Assembly: GCA_009823395.1 (NCBI GenBank)
Contig: CM020520.1
Coordinates: forward strand, 3,076,501 to 3,140,500
DNA length: 64,000 nucleotides
DNA from: Thamnaconus septentrionalis
Lineage: Eukaryota; Chordata; Actinopteri; Tetraodontiformes; Monacanthidae
Direction: 5' to 3'
The notes beneath the pieces are model-generated. The model was not told the origin of the DNA and made no database searches. It saw only the letters and a list, made by a program, of their open reading frames with translations. The position numbers and the translations under genes were made by a program. Position 1 is the first letter of the stretch; every line of letters begins with the position of its first letter. Shown here piece by piece: positions 1 to 12,400 of this stretch.

Positions 1-150
1 GGTTGGACTATCAAAAAGTTAGTGAACTAGTCCTCTGCAGATTCCAAACAAACATGCAAGGAAGTCCATTGTGAGTTGAAACAGGTTTGACCCGCTTTCA
101 TCCACACTTGAGGGAAATCTGAGCAGAGTCATGTAATTATACTCACCCTT

Positions 151-2489
151 TAGTAAAGCAAACAGACCTCCTGCACGTGGGATGGACGATGTCCAAAAGC
201 ATCGAATATCGTAGCAGTGTTTTGGGAGCGAGGAGATGTTTTTCCATGTTGATTTCCGTCTGTGGTTCCAAGAAATCTTTGATCTGTCTGACAGAGGCGT
301 CATTGTTCTGGTCCGTTTTCCTCTGGATTTCCTCAACTGTTTCCAGTTTATAAAGGAAGCGGGGGCCTTTATCCTCCTCTTCTGGATTGACCGTAGTGGA
401 GGACTGTAGAGTCGGGACCTCTTGCTGCACAGGCAAATCATCCTCGGCAGGTTGCGAGAAGCCGTCTGAAGTCTAAGAATGTAGACTTTAGTCAGTCTCT
501 TTATGCAAATCTGACCAGTAATGTGAGACTTTAACATTCTCTTCAGTGTTAAATAATGAACAGTTGAGCGGCCGTCTTAGCAGCACTGCTTGCCTTTTTG
601 CCCTCAATGGCTTCATCTTGGCAAGGCACAGCTAGCATCTCTGAAGACTGTCTGAGATTCTGTCAACAGTTAAAAAAGGCAGGTGACCGTAAGACAAGAC
701 AAATCCCCTTTGATTTTGTAAATTAACTGCAATGATTAACAGTTCAGGAAATGAAACTAGACATAATGACCTGTGTTAGAGGTGCAGCTATGCATGCAGT
801 CAGGGTTCATTACCTTTTCTGCTGAAATTGTAGCAATCAGAAAGTAACGTAGTCTTGAATTAGGGATTCCAACCTAGATTAGACAGATGGAAAGAAATAA
901 TGATTAAAAAAAAAATTCAAAACACTTATTTTTCCACAGAACAAATGCTTAATTGAATATTGTAAGGTGAGTCCTTACACTGGTGGGGGAGGACATGATC
1001 TCTTCAAAGGTGTATCCACACTCCAACAGAGTTTTCACCAAATGATTCCTGAAGAGAGAAGATTTGCAAAAATAGTCATAACCTCATCTGCCTGGCTTCT
1101 GTCCACTTTCCTTCACGTGCATGTCAAGCTAAGTGGCACCAAACTGAGCAAATTCTAACCTGGCACAGGACGTCTCAAAGCCTTTCACATTTTCCAGCAG
1201 GATAAAACAGGGCAGCTTCTTTAGCCTAGCCACAGCAAAACAGACAGATATAAATGAGATTTTACTGACAGGGAAAAAAAAAAACTAAGATCTCCAGATA
1301 TGATTGAATATGAAAACCAAACATTTCCCATAAACATTTCTGCAATAAAAATATGGTCACTGAATTTTCAGGGTTATTTACCTGGGCAGTAGATCAAGAA
1401 CGTAGAGAAAACTCTTTGTTCTAGGATCAGCAATGTCACGCTGAAGTCCAATCCTGCGAGAGTAGAAACAAGAATAACCCCTCAATTTAAATTAGACTTT
1501 GATATTATTTTTCGAACTAAGCCGGTAAAGTACTGTGCATAACAAATTGTAAGCATCCAATACAAGGCCTACCTGGTAAAAGGCTGGCAAGGAGGACTCA
1601 TCAAAATCATATCAAAGGATAATTTATTAAAGTCTTCCAGCGTTATTCCCTAGAAAGACACACACGGGGGGAGCGACAAGCATGTCAATGACAGAGTCTT
1701 CAATGTGCGTAATTTAACAAATTGATACACGGAAACAAACCAAGCAAAGTGCTCCAGCCATTGTTTTACTGAGGTACAAGCTGTCCTGTCACATGACTCA
1801 CCTCAATCGTCTTGCTCCAAAGAGTTGTCTTGGGGAAGTTGTGCCTGTAGATTTCATTGGCTGTGGTGTTGATGTCAATGGCAGCAACAACTTCGAAAGG
1901 TATGCCACTCTCTGGAGGCAAGAAACACTTCATTTAATTTAAGGAGACTGTGGCACTAAGAGAGATAATTAGATTAAACATTTCTTAATATGCATGAATG
2001 TGATGATGGCGATGAATTGCAATTTGGTCAAGACCTACAACTATAACAGCAACAGAATCTGAGCAGCTACCAGCTGGCGACGAAGCACCGCCCACAAGAG
2101 ATGTACTTGTGCGATTGGCTAGGATTACTTCCTGTAAACTCCCGTCACGAATGAAAACAGAACCACATGGGAAGCGAATTTGCTCGCGAATCGATTTGTG
2201 GGTCTTTAACTATGCCAGAAACTCGGTAGCCTCCACTTGACCTGATTCCGAATTAATAGTACAATTTAACAAAAAGGACGAGACGCGGAGACGTCATAGT
2301 ACCCAGCATGACTGAAGTACAGATGCTGATCCGAGTAAACGATGAATATCTGTCAAAAGGGCGAACGCGTGTCTTTGTAAACAAGGTCTGTAATGTGTTT
2401 CGTACTTTATCAATCACTAGTTTACCTTTCAGGGCGCAGTGCATCCCCCCAATACCGCTGTACAGCTCGAGAACTCGTAAACACGCCAT
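151..2489 (-). CDS. trdmt1: tRNA (cytosine-38-C5) methyltransferase (DNMT2), 3' end beyond window
   Basis: DNMT2 family enzyme that methylates C38 of tRNA-Asp and related tRNAs using S-adenosylmethionine. Eight exons are readable on the minus strand: 2489-2426 (starts MACLRVLELYSG, the SAM-binding motif I), 1911-1802 (VVAAIDINTTANEIY), about 1648-1571 (catalytic MSPPCQPFTR with the PCQ cysteine), about 1456-1382 (IGLQRDIADPRTKSF), about 1227-1160 (ILLENVKGF, the ENV motif), about 1048-974 (ECGYTFEEIMSSPTS), 871-812 (LGIPNSRLRYFLIA), and about 475-151 (ends DIVHPTCRRSVCFTKG, followed by a GT donor). Exon order and residues track human TRDMT1 closely. The C-terminal target-recognition and final motif exons lie left of base 1. 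I chose the start at 2489 because it aligns with the human N-terminus; an upstream in-frame ATG at 2603 would add 38 residues. It is head-to-head with cubn, 984 bp between start codons. No frame break is seen. Confidence 0.93.
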
Positions 2490-3473
2490 GGCACTTTCCC
2501 ACTCGGTTTTGTTGGGGGGCTCTTCCACGTCTTCGTCTTCCGTATGCGTGTTTGAGCGGGAGAGCCCCCTTCTGGACAGGAGGGTTCCTGTCACGAGCGC
2601 CACTTAAACGAGCCCTGTCCTTTTTTTTTCTTTTTTTCTTTTGCAAAGCGAAATATTGCACTCATTAATTACCCGCATTTCCAGCTCATGTTGTGGACAG
2701 TGTAGGGAAGAATATTATTGAGTGAATGTTTTATGAATGTTGTATGAATGTAAAATATTTTAACATTCATACGACATGTGACATCATATAGTTGCTTCTT
2801 TTCATACAAGCTGTTCATAATTTCTCTAAAAAATGAAAAACTTTAAAAAAAACAACAACAAATACTTTGTTTTGTTAAAAGCAAATACCCATTTTTAATG
2901 TATTTCTTTGGGGTAGTTTGTGGTGTAAGCACTTATTGTGCTGATCTATATGTCTTGCGCAAAGTAGTTATCTTTACTGGTCACCTCACATGGCTCAAGA
3001 AGATCAATAACTAGTTTATTTCTCTTGTATGTTATTGATGTATGGAGCTGTGACAGTTATAAATGTGTCTACATGCACACGCATGTCACTCCTTAAGTCC
3101 AGACTTTAACGCTGATGGCGCTGGACTGGTCTGACAGACTGCCTTTGGAAAATTGTCTAGTATTTGACAGACCAAAAATTTTTCACAATTGCTTACTTTT
3201 AAAACAACTAAAAATGGATATATTTACCCCAAAGTGCATGCATAAAAAGTCACAGGATCCAAGTTACTCATCTCTTAAAACCATGTGAGGGGCAATTGAG
3301 CTCTGTAATAAAGAGTTGACCCGCTGAGCAGGAGGGCATCACGCACACTTACCTATGCGTAAGTTCTTTTTTTGCCTTGGGGTCAAAGTTCTGGTTCTAA
3401 GCATTAGAGCATTCCGGACCGTCAGTCCTCAGTTATGCTGTTTGGACTGCCGGGGCAGCACCTCTGTCTTTAG
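2490..3473. promoter_or_regulatory. Shared intergenic region between trdmt1 and cubn (putative bidirectional promoter)
   Basis: The 984 bases between the two divergent start codons must hold both 5' UTRs and probably both promoters. An AT-rich stretch follows 2610 and contains a 37-bp near-perfect inverted repeat at 2739-2775. I see no convincing TATA box or CpG island, and no further coding exon is visible. The promoter role is inferred only from the divergent arrangement. Confidence 0.4.
2739..2775. repeat. Near-perfect inverted repeat (hairpin-capable)
   Basis: Arms GTTGTATGAATGT and ACATTCATACGAC flank an AAAATATTTT-type centre; only one position of the 13-bp arms mismatches as a Watson-Crick pair. 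It lies in AT-rich DNA between trdmt1 and cubn. It may be a fold-back remnant of a small transposable element or a cruciform-prone site. No function can be assigned. Confidence 0.6.
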
Positions 3474-6400
3474 ATGGCAGCAACATTACAGCTCTCGTGG
3501 CTGTTCCTCATACTTTTCATCTTTTCAGTGGAGCTACGAGGAGAGCAGAAGGATGCAGCCCACACAAGAAAGAGCAGAGATGCTGTAAATGGCCAGTAAG
3601 TGGGTGTTTGAAATGATCCTCCCTTCCATCCAACAACTTTCTTCATCAAATTTAATGTTCATCCCACTCTTCTTTTGATTCCCCAGGCCCTCCATGCTGT
3701 CTGAGAGTGGTCACCTTGTATTTGCTTCCGCTAAAGACAAGGACATCCGCTTCCAGACCTCAGAGGCAGGCCGCGTTAAAGTCAATAACGAAGATCTCAT
3801 CCACCTGCTGGGCCAGGCAAGATTCCGCTTTGTACACTTATGAAATGCATTTGCTGTGCTTGGAGACCAGCTTGAATTTAAGTCGACAGCGGAAAAAAAA
3901 TATTTGAACAACTTCACACACACACTTTCTTTCAGGCGCCATATTCTCTACATCCACGTTCACTCACTCTTAAAAGGATCGACAGTTTCTGAAGTTTTTT
4001 TTTCTAAACTGTCTGATTTCAGGTTAAAACCAACAAAGAAGATATTAATCAAATTAAAACTCACGATGGTCCGGACACAGCCAACAAACTCCACCTCCTG
4101 GATACCAGGGTAAGGCACAAGGACTCGCTCGTCTTACTTCATTTTCCCACTCCAGGATATTTTACAGCAACAAAAGATGCAGGGTGCAAAACTGAATTTT
4201 GCTCAACATTCTTGCATTTTACAGTCAATGTAAAACTAAAGGTTAAATAAAAATAATTAATGTGCTTATATGGAGTTCACTTAAGTAATTTCTGCCTCAG
4301 TCCCTGATTGTGATCTGGTTGCAATCAAGTTTCCTGGTTCACACAATTTCTGAAATATTTCTCCTTTCAAATCATAATGCACAAAATAAAAGTGTCAAAC
4401 ATTTCTTTTTGCTCTTTAGGTTGCAACGCTGGAGAATAAAGTCACCTCACTTGAATCGGTAAGACTCGTGACGAGTCTTAGATTTTTTTTTTCTTTCCTG
4501 TTTTGCACACATCATCAAATATGTTTCCTTACATTTTTATTGTCTTCCTCCTCCAGGATGTCCATAAAACGTCCTGCAGCAGTAATCCCTGTCTAAATGG
4601 AGGAACGTGCTTAAATTTGCTGAATGCCTTTCACTGTCTGTGTCCAAGCACTTGGAATGTGAGCGCCACAGTGTTTCTCCTCTACTTTTTTTTTTTCCGC
4701 ATCAAAAAATGTGACATGTAGTATTTTATTCATTATTAATTCTTGAAGTTAAATTAACAAATACACTTTTAGATTTTTAAATCTGAAATCGCTGGTCTAC
4801 GTCTTTGATAATCAGCCCTTCAAGAATTAAGTGTCAGTCAGTTTTCTCATTATCCCTGCGGCCTTGTCTGAATAAAAGGGTCCTCGCTGTGAGACGGACG
4901 TGAACGAATGTCAAGTGCTGTCTGGGAGTGTTCAGGGTTGTCAGAATGGTGCCACCTGTGTCAACACTCCCGGTTCTTTCAGGTGCTTAGACACGTTCCT
5001 TACTGCAGAGAAGTGAGAATGATGCTCTCTGCATCCCGGTGGTAACGGCCCACTTGTTGCCGTCAGGTGCGACTGCCTTCCCGAGTGGTCTGGGAATCTT
5101 TGCACTGTGCGCTATGACGACTGCAGGAATGGAGGACAGGACCAGTGTTCACATGGCACTTGCATCGATGCTGACCGTGTAGTCGCTGGACAGGTACTTC
5201 TTAGGTTTTGCATATAGAAAAAATAACTGCCGTCCTGCATTACATACATTATTTTTGCTGGCTTGTTTTTGTTCAGCCTAAATTCCAGTGCATTTGCGAC
5301 AACGGCTGGCAGTCTTCGGCTGGAAACCCAGCCTGTGTGACTGACGTCAACGAATGTGAACTTCCAAACAAACCCTGCTCCGCCAACCCCGTGGTTGCCT
5401 GCTTCAACACTGAGGGCTCATTCTACTGCGGCGCCTGTCCAGCTGGTAACTGCTTCCAGCGCAGTGTGCACCAGACATACTGACAGGTTTCATCCACTTT
5501 CAGCCTTTTTGCCTGCAGTTATTTGCAGTAACTTTTGAATTATTCCGCCATGGCAGGTTGGCAGGGAAATGGCTACAGCTGTCAAGATGTGAATGAGTGC
5601 TTGACCAATAATGGCGGCTGCTCCACCGCTCCTACAGTGCAGTGCCTCAACACAATGGGTTCCTTCCACTGTGGTGCCTGCCCTCCAGGTAGGACAGGGG
5701 GAAAAGGCATTTATATCTGCATTAGATATCTGAATATATTTTCAATAAACCCCATCAACGACTTTTATATAACTAATATGTCGTCATATTTTTCAATTTC
5801 CCTTTGTTTCATGTAAACTTTAACTCTTATGTTCCCACAGGATATGAAGGGGACGGGAGGTCTTGCACCCAGGCTAATATCTGTGCAACCAACAATGGAG
5901 GCTGCTACCCATTAGCTACCTGCACCTCAAGTCCAGGTAAAAAAATATATATAATCGAGAAATAACAAAATGATTTAATATAGAGTTTATTCAATCTAGA
6001 ATGTATACATTCCCTTGGACAATAAGGGAAGGCTTGTGAAGAAGGTCAAAAATAGTTCTTATAATGAGTAATACCCGCTGCATCCACCAGGTTCCAGCAT
6101 ACCTGTATGCACCTGTCCTCCTGGGTACCAAGGCAATGGTTATGGACCCACCGGTTGTTCCCAGACCAGCAACATCTGTCAGACCAACAATCCCTGCATC
6201 AATGGACAGTGTGTGGTGGGTTTCATGTCTACTACACTTTTACTTTTAGAAAACTTTTTTGGGTTTGATTTTTAACAACAAACGCTTCACGGTGATGACA
6301 GCCCACCACCGGGACTCCTGGTTACACTTGCAACTGCAACTCCGGATGGCAAGGACTCAACTGCGACCAGAATATCAACGAGTGCCTGAGCAATCCCTGT

Positions 6401-9400
6401 CAGAACGGAGGAAACTGCATTGATGCTGTCAACGGGTTCATGTGCAACTGCACTGACCAGTGGACCGGCACGTTCTGCGAGACCCAGCGCCAAGGTATGT
6501 GGATCGATGGCCTTAAGGAGAACGTGAACCAAGGAGGTGGTGCCCCCCGTTGAGACCTGGTGACTTGTCCTCACAGTGTGTGGAGGTTACCTGAGCGGCG
6601 ACGCGGGCACCTTCAGTTTTCATGAAGCACTTTGACAGTCAATTAAATTAAAGACAGAAACCATGTTGTCACCCACCGTGCCTCTGACCTCAGGCACTGA
6701 TGATAATTCTGTGTTCACATGGAGGAGACGGAACCTGCCTCTGATCTCGTGGTCGTGTGCCAGGTGATCCCGGGTTGCGGTGGAACCTTTACTGACAGTG
6801 AAGGCGCCATCATCTCTCCCAACTGGCCGAATGACTACGCCCACAACCGCCAGTGTGTCTACCTGATCAGGCTGCCGTGGAGAGACGGTGATGCTGAACT
6901 TCACTGACATGAGCCTGAGAGCCACAGCAGCTGCTCCTTTGACTATGTTGAGTGTGTGTGTGTGTGTTCATATGCAACAAACGTTACAGTCACCCAGTGA
7001 TTAAAAAGTGAATACAAAACTTCTCTCTGTGTTTTCATCGCCTGTCTGTATTTACAGGTTCGCGACGGCAGAACAGAGTCTGACCCACTGATTGGGAAGT
7101 TCTGCGGCAGTATCCTCCCGGCTCCCCATCCACTGCCCTCCAACTACCTGTGGATCCGCTTTTAAGTCTGACAGTGTGGTCAGCAGGGCTGGTTTCAGAG
7201 CCGTGGTACGCTGTCGGTGAGCCTCTTTTCTAGCAAAACCAAAAAGCCGCTTTTTTTACGCAGTGAAGTATTTTATTGAAACCATTGAGTGTTTGCACTC
7301 ACCGCCACTCTCTGTCTCTCTCTCTCTCTCTCTCTCTTTCTCCAGGTTGCGGAGGCACTCTGACCGGACGGGACAGATCCGATCCCCTTCCACCCTAACG
7401 CTTATCCCCACAACAAGGAGTGTGAGTGGGTCATTAATCAGCCAGAGGGCTACGTGGTCACGCTTCAACTTCTTGTCATTTGATGTCAAGGAAACTCCTG
7501 CTTATACGACTCATGTTGAGGTGAATCTCTGGTCTCTGAGTCACACTCCTTTATTTTCTTACTTTTTATTTTCACGCAGCAGTTTGTTGCTGTGGCGTAG
7601 ATTAGACAATGCCAAGTTAAATGCAGTATTATGTCATGATGTGTGTGCTGCGGGCTGTGGATGCATTGTGTCATCACTAACTGAGTGTGTTCTGCGTGTC
7701 CAGGTGAGGGATGGCTCCATGTCCAGTTCTCCCTCCTCGGAAATACTATGTGTTGCAATTCCTCCCATGCTCCAGTCCACTCAGTCCTCCATGTACATCC
7801 GATTCAAGACCGACGCTGCCTGTTAACAACTTTGGCTTTGAAGCCGCTCACGGTTCTGCCATAGAGGGTGAGTCTTATATAGTACGTCAGTTAGAACAGC
7901 TTCTCCCCATTCTTCTGTCAACTGGCCATGAAGGCATAAAGGGACTTTACAAAGCTTCTCGGTTTTCCCTTTTAATTTTTCAGGCTGTGGGCGTGACCCT
8001 GAGCTCTCCTCGGGCACCATCACCACCCCTGCCCATCCTACCACCAACTACCCCATGGGTGCAAACTGCACTTGGTATATCAACGCCGCCCGGCAACCTC
8101 GTGAGGTTGACCTTTGACATTTCCCAACAACCCTGGTCATGATCAGTACGATCACGAGGTCAGCTGTGCCTGGGTGATTCACACCTTTTCAAACAAGGTA
8201 GGCCACAGTATGTATGCAGATGTATGCAGAATGTTAGCGTAAGGATGCACCGTTTAAACTCATGGGCTTGTTTGAAAACACAGCACAGTAAAAGTTAATT
8301 ACACAGGAAACGGAAATAAGAGCCAATGACTGATTGCATATTCACCTACTTGTGACATTAAAGATTCCTCTTGTTCTCTGTTCTCCATTTTTTTTTAGAT
8401 TCTCCGCATTACGTTTCCCTTCTTCCACCTGGAGAGCAGCACCAACTGCAACTTTGACTTCCTCCAGATTCACGACGGCGAGAGCGCCTCGGCGCACAAA
8501 CTGGGCAAATACTGCGGCCAGAGCAGCCCGGCCGAGCTGCTCAGCTCACACAATTCGCTGTACTTCTGGTTTCGCTCTGACCACGTCGTCAGCGGCGGTG
8601 GTTTCACGGTGGCCTGGCAGTCGCAGGCCCCAGGTGGGTAACGGTCATTTTATTGTCGAGATCAGTGTGGACCAATTTTGTTAGCTTGTTATAACACTCA
8701 TCCTTTGATATGTTCTCTCTTATTTCAGTGTGTGGAGGTGAATTAACTGACACCTACGGCAACATCAACTCCCCTGGTTACCCTGGAAACTACCCACCCA
8801 ACCGCGACTGCTACTGGACGGTGGACGTGGCGCCTGGCCTGCTCATTACCTTTGCGTTCGGGACGCTCAGCTTGGAGCATCATCCAGACTGTGTGCACGA
8901 CTACCTTGAGGTAAAAAAAAACAAAACACAGTCTTGTAAATAGTTGAAGTTTATTAGGGTTGCTGAAAGATTAGAAATGCTTGAGAGATTATTGTTTACT
9001 TTATAGATTTTGGCCCTTAGTAACTTTTCTTTCTTCCACGATATTGTAGATACGAGACGGCCCTCTCCCCGAAGACGCCGTTCTGGGAAAGTACTGCAGC
9101 ACAGAAACACCTGCCCCGCTGCAGACGACTGGTCCAGCTGCGTGGATTCACTTCCACTCTGATTCCAGCATCACTGACCAGGGCTTCCACATCACGTACA
9201 CAACATCGCCGAGTAAGGGGCACAATGTGCACGGTGCAGAGTTCCAATTTACTTGATGTGTAGGAAAGCAAACATGGCCATCTAACATGTAATCTAATGG
9301 CCTAAAATACAAAACATCAGAGGGAAGGAATGCAAATCCAGAGTTGTCACATTGTCTAATATGGTATGAAGCACTTTTGACAGTCAATTAAATTAAAGAC

Positions 9401-12400
9401 AGAAACCATGCTGTCACCCACCGTGCCTCTGACCTCAGGCACTGATGATAATTCTGTGTTCACATGGAGGAGACGGAACCTGCCTCTGATCTCGTGTCGT
9501 GTGTGCCAGGTGATCCCGGTTGCGGTGGAACCTTTACTGACAGTGAAGGCGTCATCATCTCTCCCAACTGGCCGAATGACTACGCCCACAACCGCCAGTG
9601 TGTCTACCTGATCAGGCTGCCGGTGGGAGAGACGGTGATGCTGAACTTCACTGACATGAGCCTGGAGAGCCACAGCAGCTGCTCCTTTGACTATGTTGAG
9701 GTGTGTGTGTGTGTGTTCATATGCAACAAACGTTACAGTCACCCAGTGATTAAAAAGTGAATACAAAAACCTCTCTCTGTGTTTTCATCGCCTGTCTGTA
9801 TTTACAGGTTCGCGACGGCAGAACAGAGTCTGACCCACTGATTGGGAAGTTCTGCGGCAGTATCCTCCCGGCTCCCATCCACTCGTCCTCCAACTACCTG
9901 TGGATCCGTTTTAAGTCTGACAGTGTGGTCAGCAGGGCTGGTTTCAGAGCCGTGTACGCTGTCGGTGAGCCTCTTTTCTAGCAAAAACCAAAAAGCCGTT
10001 TTCTTTACGCAGTGAAGTATTTTATTGAAACCATTGAGTGTTTGCACTCACTCGCTCACTCTCTCTGTCTCTCTCTCTGTCTCTCTCTCTTTCTCCAGGT
10101 TGCGGAGGCACTCTGACCGGGACGGGACAGATCCGATCCCCTTTCCACCCTAACGCCTATCCCCACAACAAGGAGTGTGAGTGGGTCATTAATCAGCCAG
10201 AGGGCTACGTGGTCACGCTCAACTTCTTGTCATTTGATGTCGAAGGAAACTCCTGCTTATACGACTATGTTGAGGTGAATCTCTCTGGTCTCTGAGTCAC
10301 ACTCCTTTATTTTCTTACTCTTTTATTTTCACGCAGCAGTTTGTTGCTGTGGCGAGATTAGACAATGCCAAATTAAATGCAGTATTATGTCATGATGTGT
10401 GCGCGGCTGTGGATGCATTGTGTCATCACTAACTGAGTGTGTTCTGCGTGTCCAGGTGAGGGATGGCTCCATGTCCAGTTCTCCCCTCCTCGGGAAATAC
10501 TGCGGTGTTGCAATTCCTCCCATGCTCCAGTCCACTCAGTCCTCCATGTACATCCGATTCAAGACCGACGCGTCTGTTAACAACTTTGGCTTTGAAGCCG
10601 CCTACGGTTCTGCCATAGAGGGTGAGTCTTATATAGTACGTCAGTTAGAACAGCTTCTCCCCATTCTTCTGTCAACTGGCCATGAAGGCATAAAGGGACT
10701 TTACAAAGCTTCTCGGTTTTCCCTTTTTCATTTTTTCAGGCTGTGGGGCGACCCTGAGCTCTCCCTCGGGCACCATCACCACCCCTGCCCATCCTACCAA
10801 CTACCCCCATGGTGCAAACTGCACTTGGTATATCAACGTCGCCCCGGGCAACCTCGTGAGGTTGACCTTTGACACCTTCAACCTGGAGTACCATGCCAGC
10901 TGTAATTTTGATTACGTTGAAGTGTACGACAACGGCACGGTGGAGACTGGGAACAAGATTGGCCGGTAAGTCAGAGACAAACACACAGATACATCCTGCC
11001 TTCATCTTTTTGTGAATGAGTTGAGTGATCCAGGTGTTTCTGGTGTGCAGGTACTGTGGCCGCTCTGTCCCTCCATCCATCACCAGCACCGACAACCTGC
11101 TGACGCTGCTGTTCGTCTCTGACACAAGTTTTGCAACTGAGGGATTCTCTGCCAGTTACACCTCCCTCAGTGCAATCACAGGTACACAAACTCTCAACTA
11201 TCCTCTCAGATAGTTAGACGCTGAACGGTGACGCGGTCACACAAACCACCGACACATCCTTCTGCCTTTCTCACCCAAACTGCCAAATAAGAAGCAAACA
11301 AGACCGTTGATGAGGCTTTTCCTTTCTTTTCTTCTCGTCAGACTGCAGTGAGACCTTCACATCTCCTACGGGGTCTTTCAGTTCACCCAACTACCCTCAA
11401 AACTACCCCACAAACAGAGACTGTATCTTTAAGATCATTGTGGAGGTTAACCGGCAGATCATGCTAAACTTCACCGCGTTTCAGTTGGAAGGTGCCACGC
11501 CCTCGTGCAGCTATGACTTTGTGGAGATCAGGTAAGAAAAAGACCATCTGTCTCTGTGAGTGTGACTGTGTATGTAAATCTTTGTGTTCAACTAGTAGGA
11601 ATCACCTCAGTGTGCTGAATCACTATGATTTAATTCTGCATATACTGCATGGACAGACATTTATTATATATATATATTAACCTTTGCACAGAGTCAGAGC
11701 GAGAGTCAACTGATTTGATGTTGAGATGAACTGTCACATGTGAACTGGTCAGTATTGCTTCAGAGAATTGAATCACTGGCTGTTTGTCATGTTCCAGGGA
11801 TGGCGGCTATGAGACGTCTCCCTTGATTGGTAAATTCTGCAGCACCACAAGGCCTCCAGTCTTGGTGTCCCACAGCAACCGCCTGTGGGTGAGGTTCCGC
11901 TCCGATTCCGCCGTGACACAGATTGGATTTACTGCCCACTGGGACGGGACACAGACGGGTGAGTAAAGAGACTGCGAGACAAACCGTAGCCAACAAAAAA
12001 AAAAATGAATGCACTCAGGAGTCAATTTTTGAAGGTTAGAACATTTCAAAATGAATCTACCTTTGTCCTTTTTGCCCTGTGCAACATCAGGGAGGTTATA
12101 AAAATTGATTATGTCCACAGTGTACATGAAGACGGTGGGATCATTATGCTACAAGGTGGTGCGTGTTTAACTCGTCTCTTCTGTTTTATCTTTGGAGGCT
12201 GCGGAGGAAGCCTGACGACCGCCACTGGAACATTCTCCTCTCCGAACTACCCTCTGCCCTACCATCCAAGTGCCGAGTGCTACTGGAACATCAGAACAAG
12301 CCAAGGCAGCCAGGTCTTCCTCTCCTTCTCGGATTTCCACCTGGAGGCTAGCACTACGTGCTCTTTTGATTACCTGGCCGTGAGTGTCTCATCTGGAAGC

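Noticed and set aside
2253..2603. 116-residue minus-strand ORF as an independent gene
   Set aside because: Its middle is exon 1 of trdmt1; the remainder is 5' UTR and intron sequence read through.
7263..7826. 187-codon plus-strand ORF in the cubn insert
   Set aside because: It runs across intron-like CT repeats and frameshifted CUB exons of the duplicated copy. It has no coherent domain and is a by-product of the indels.
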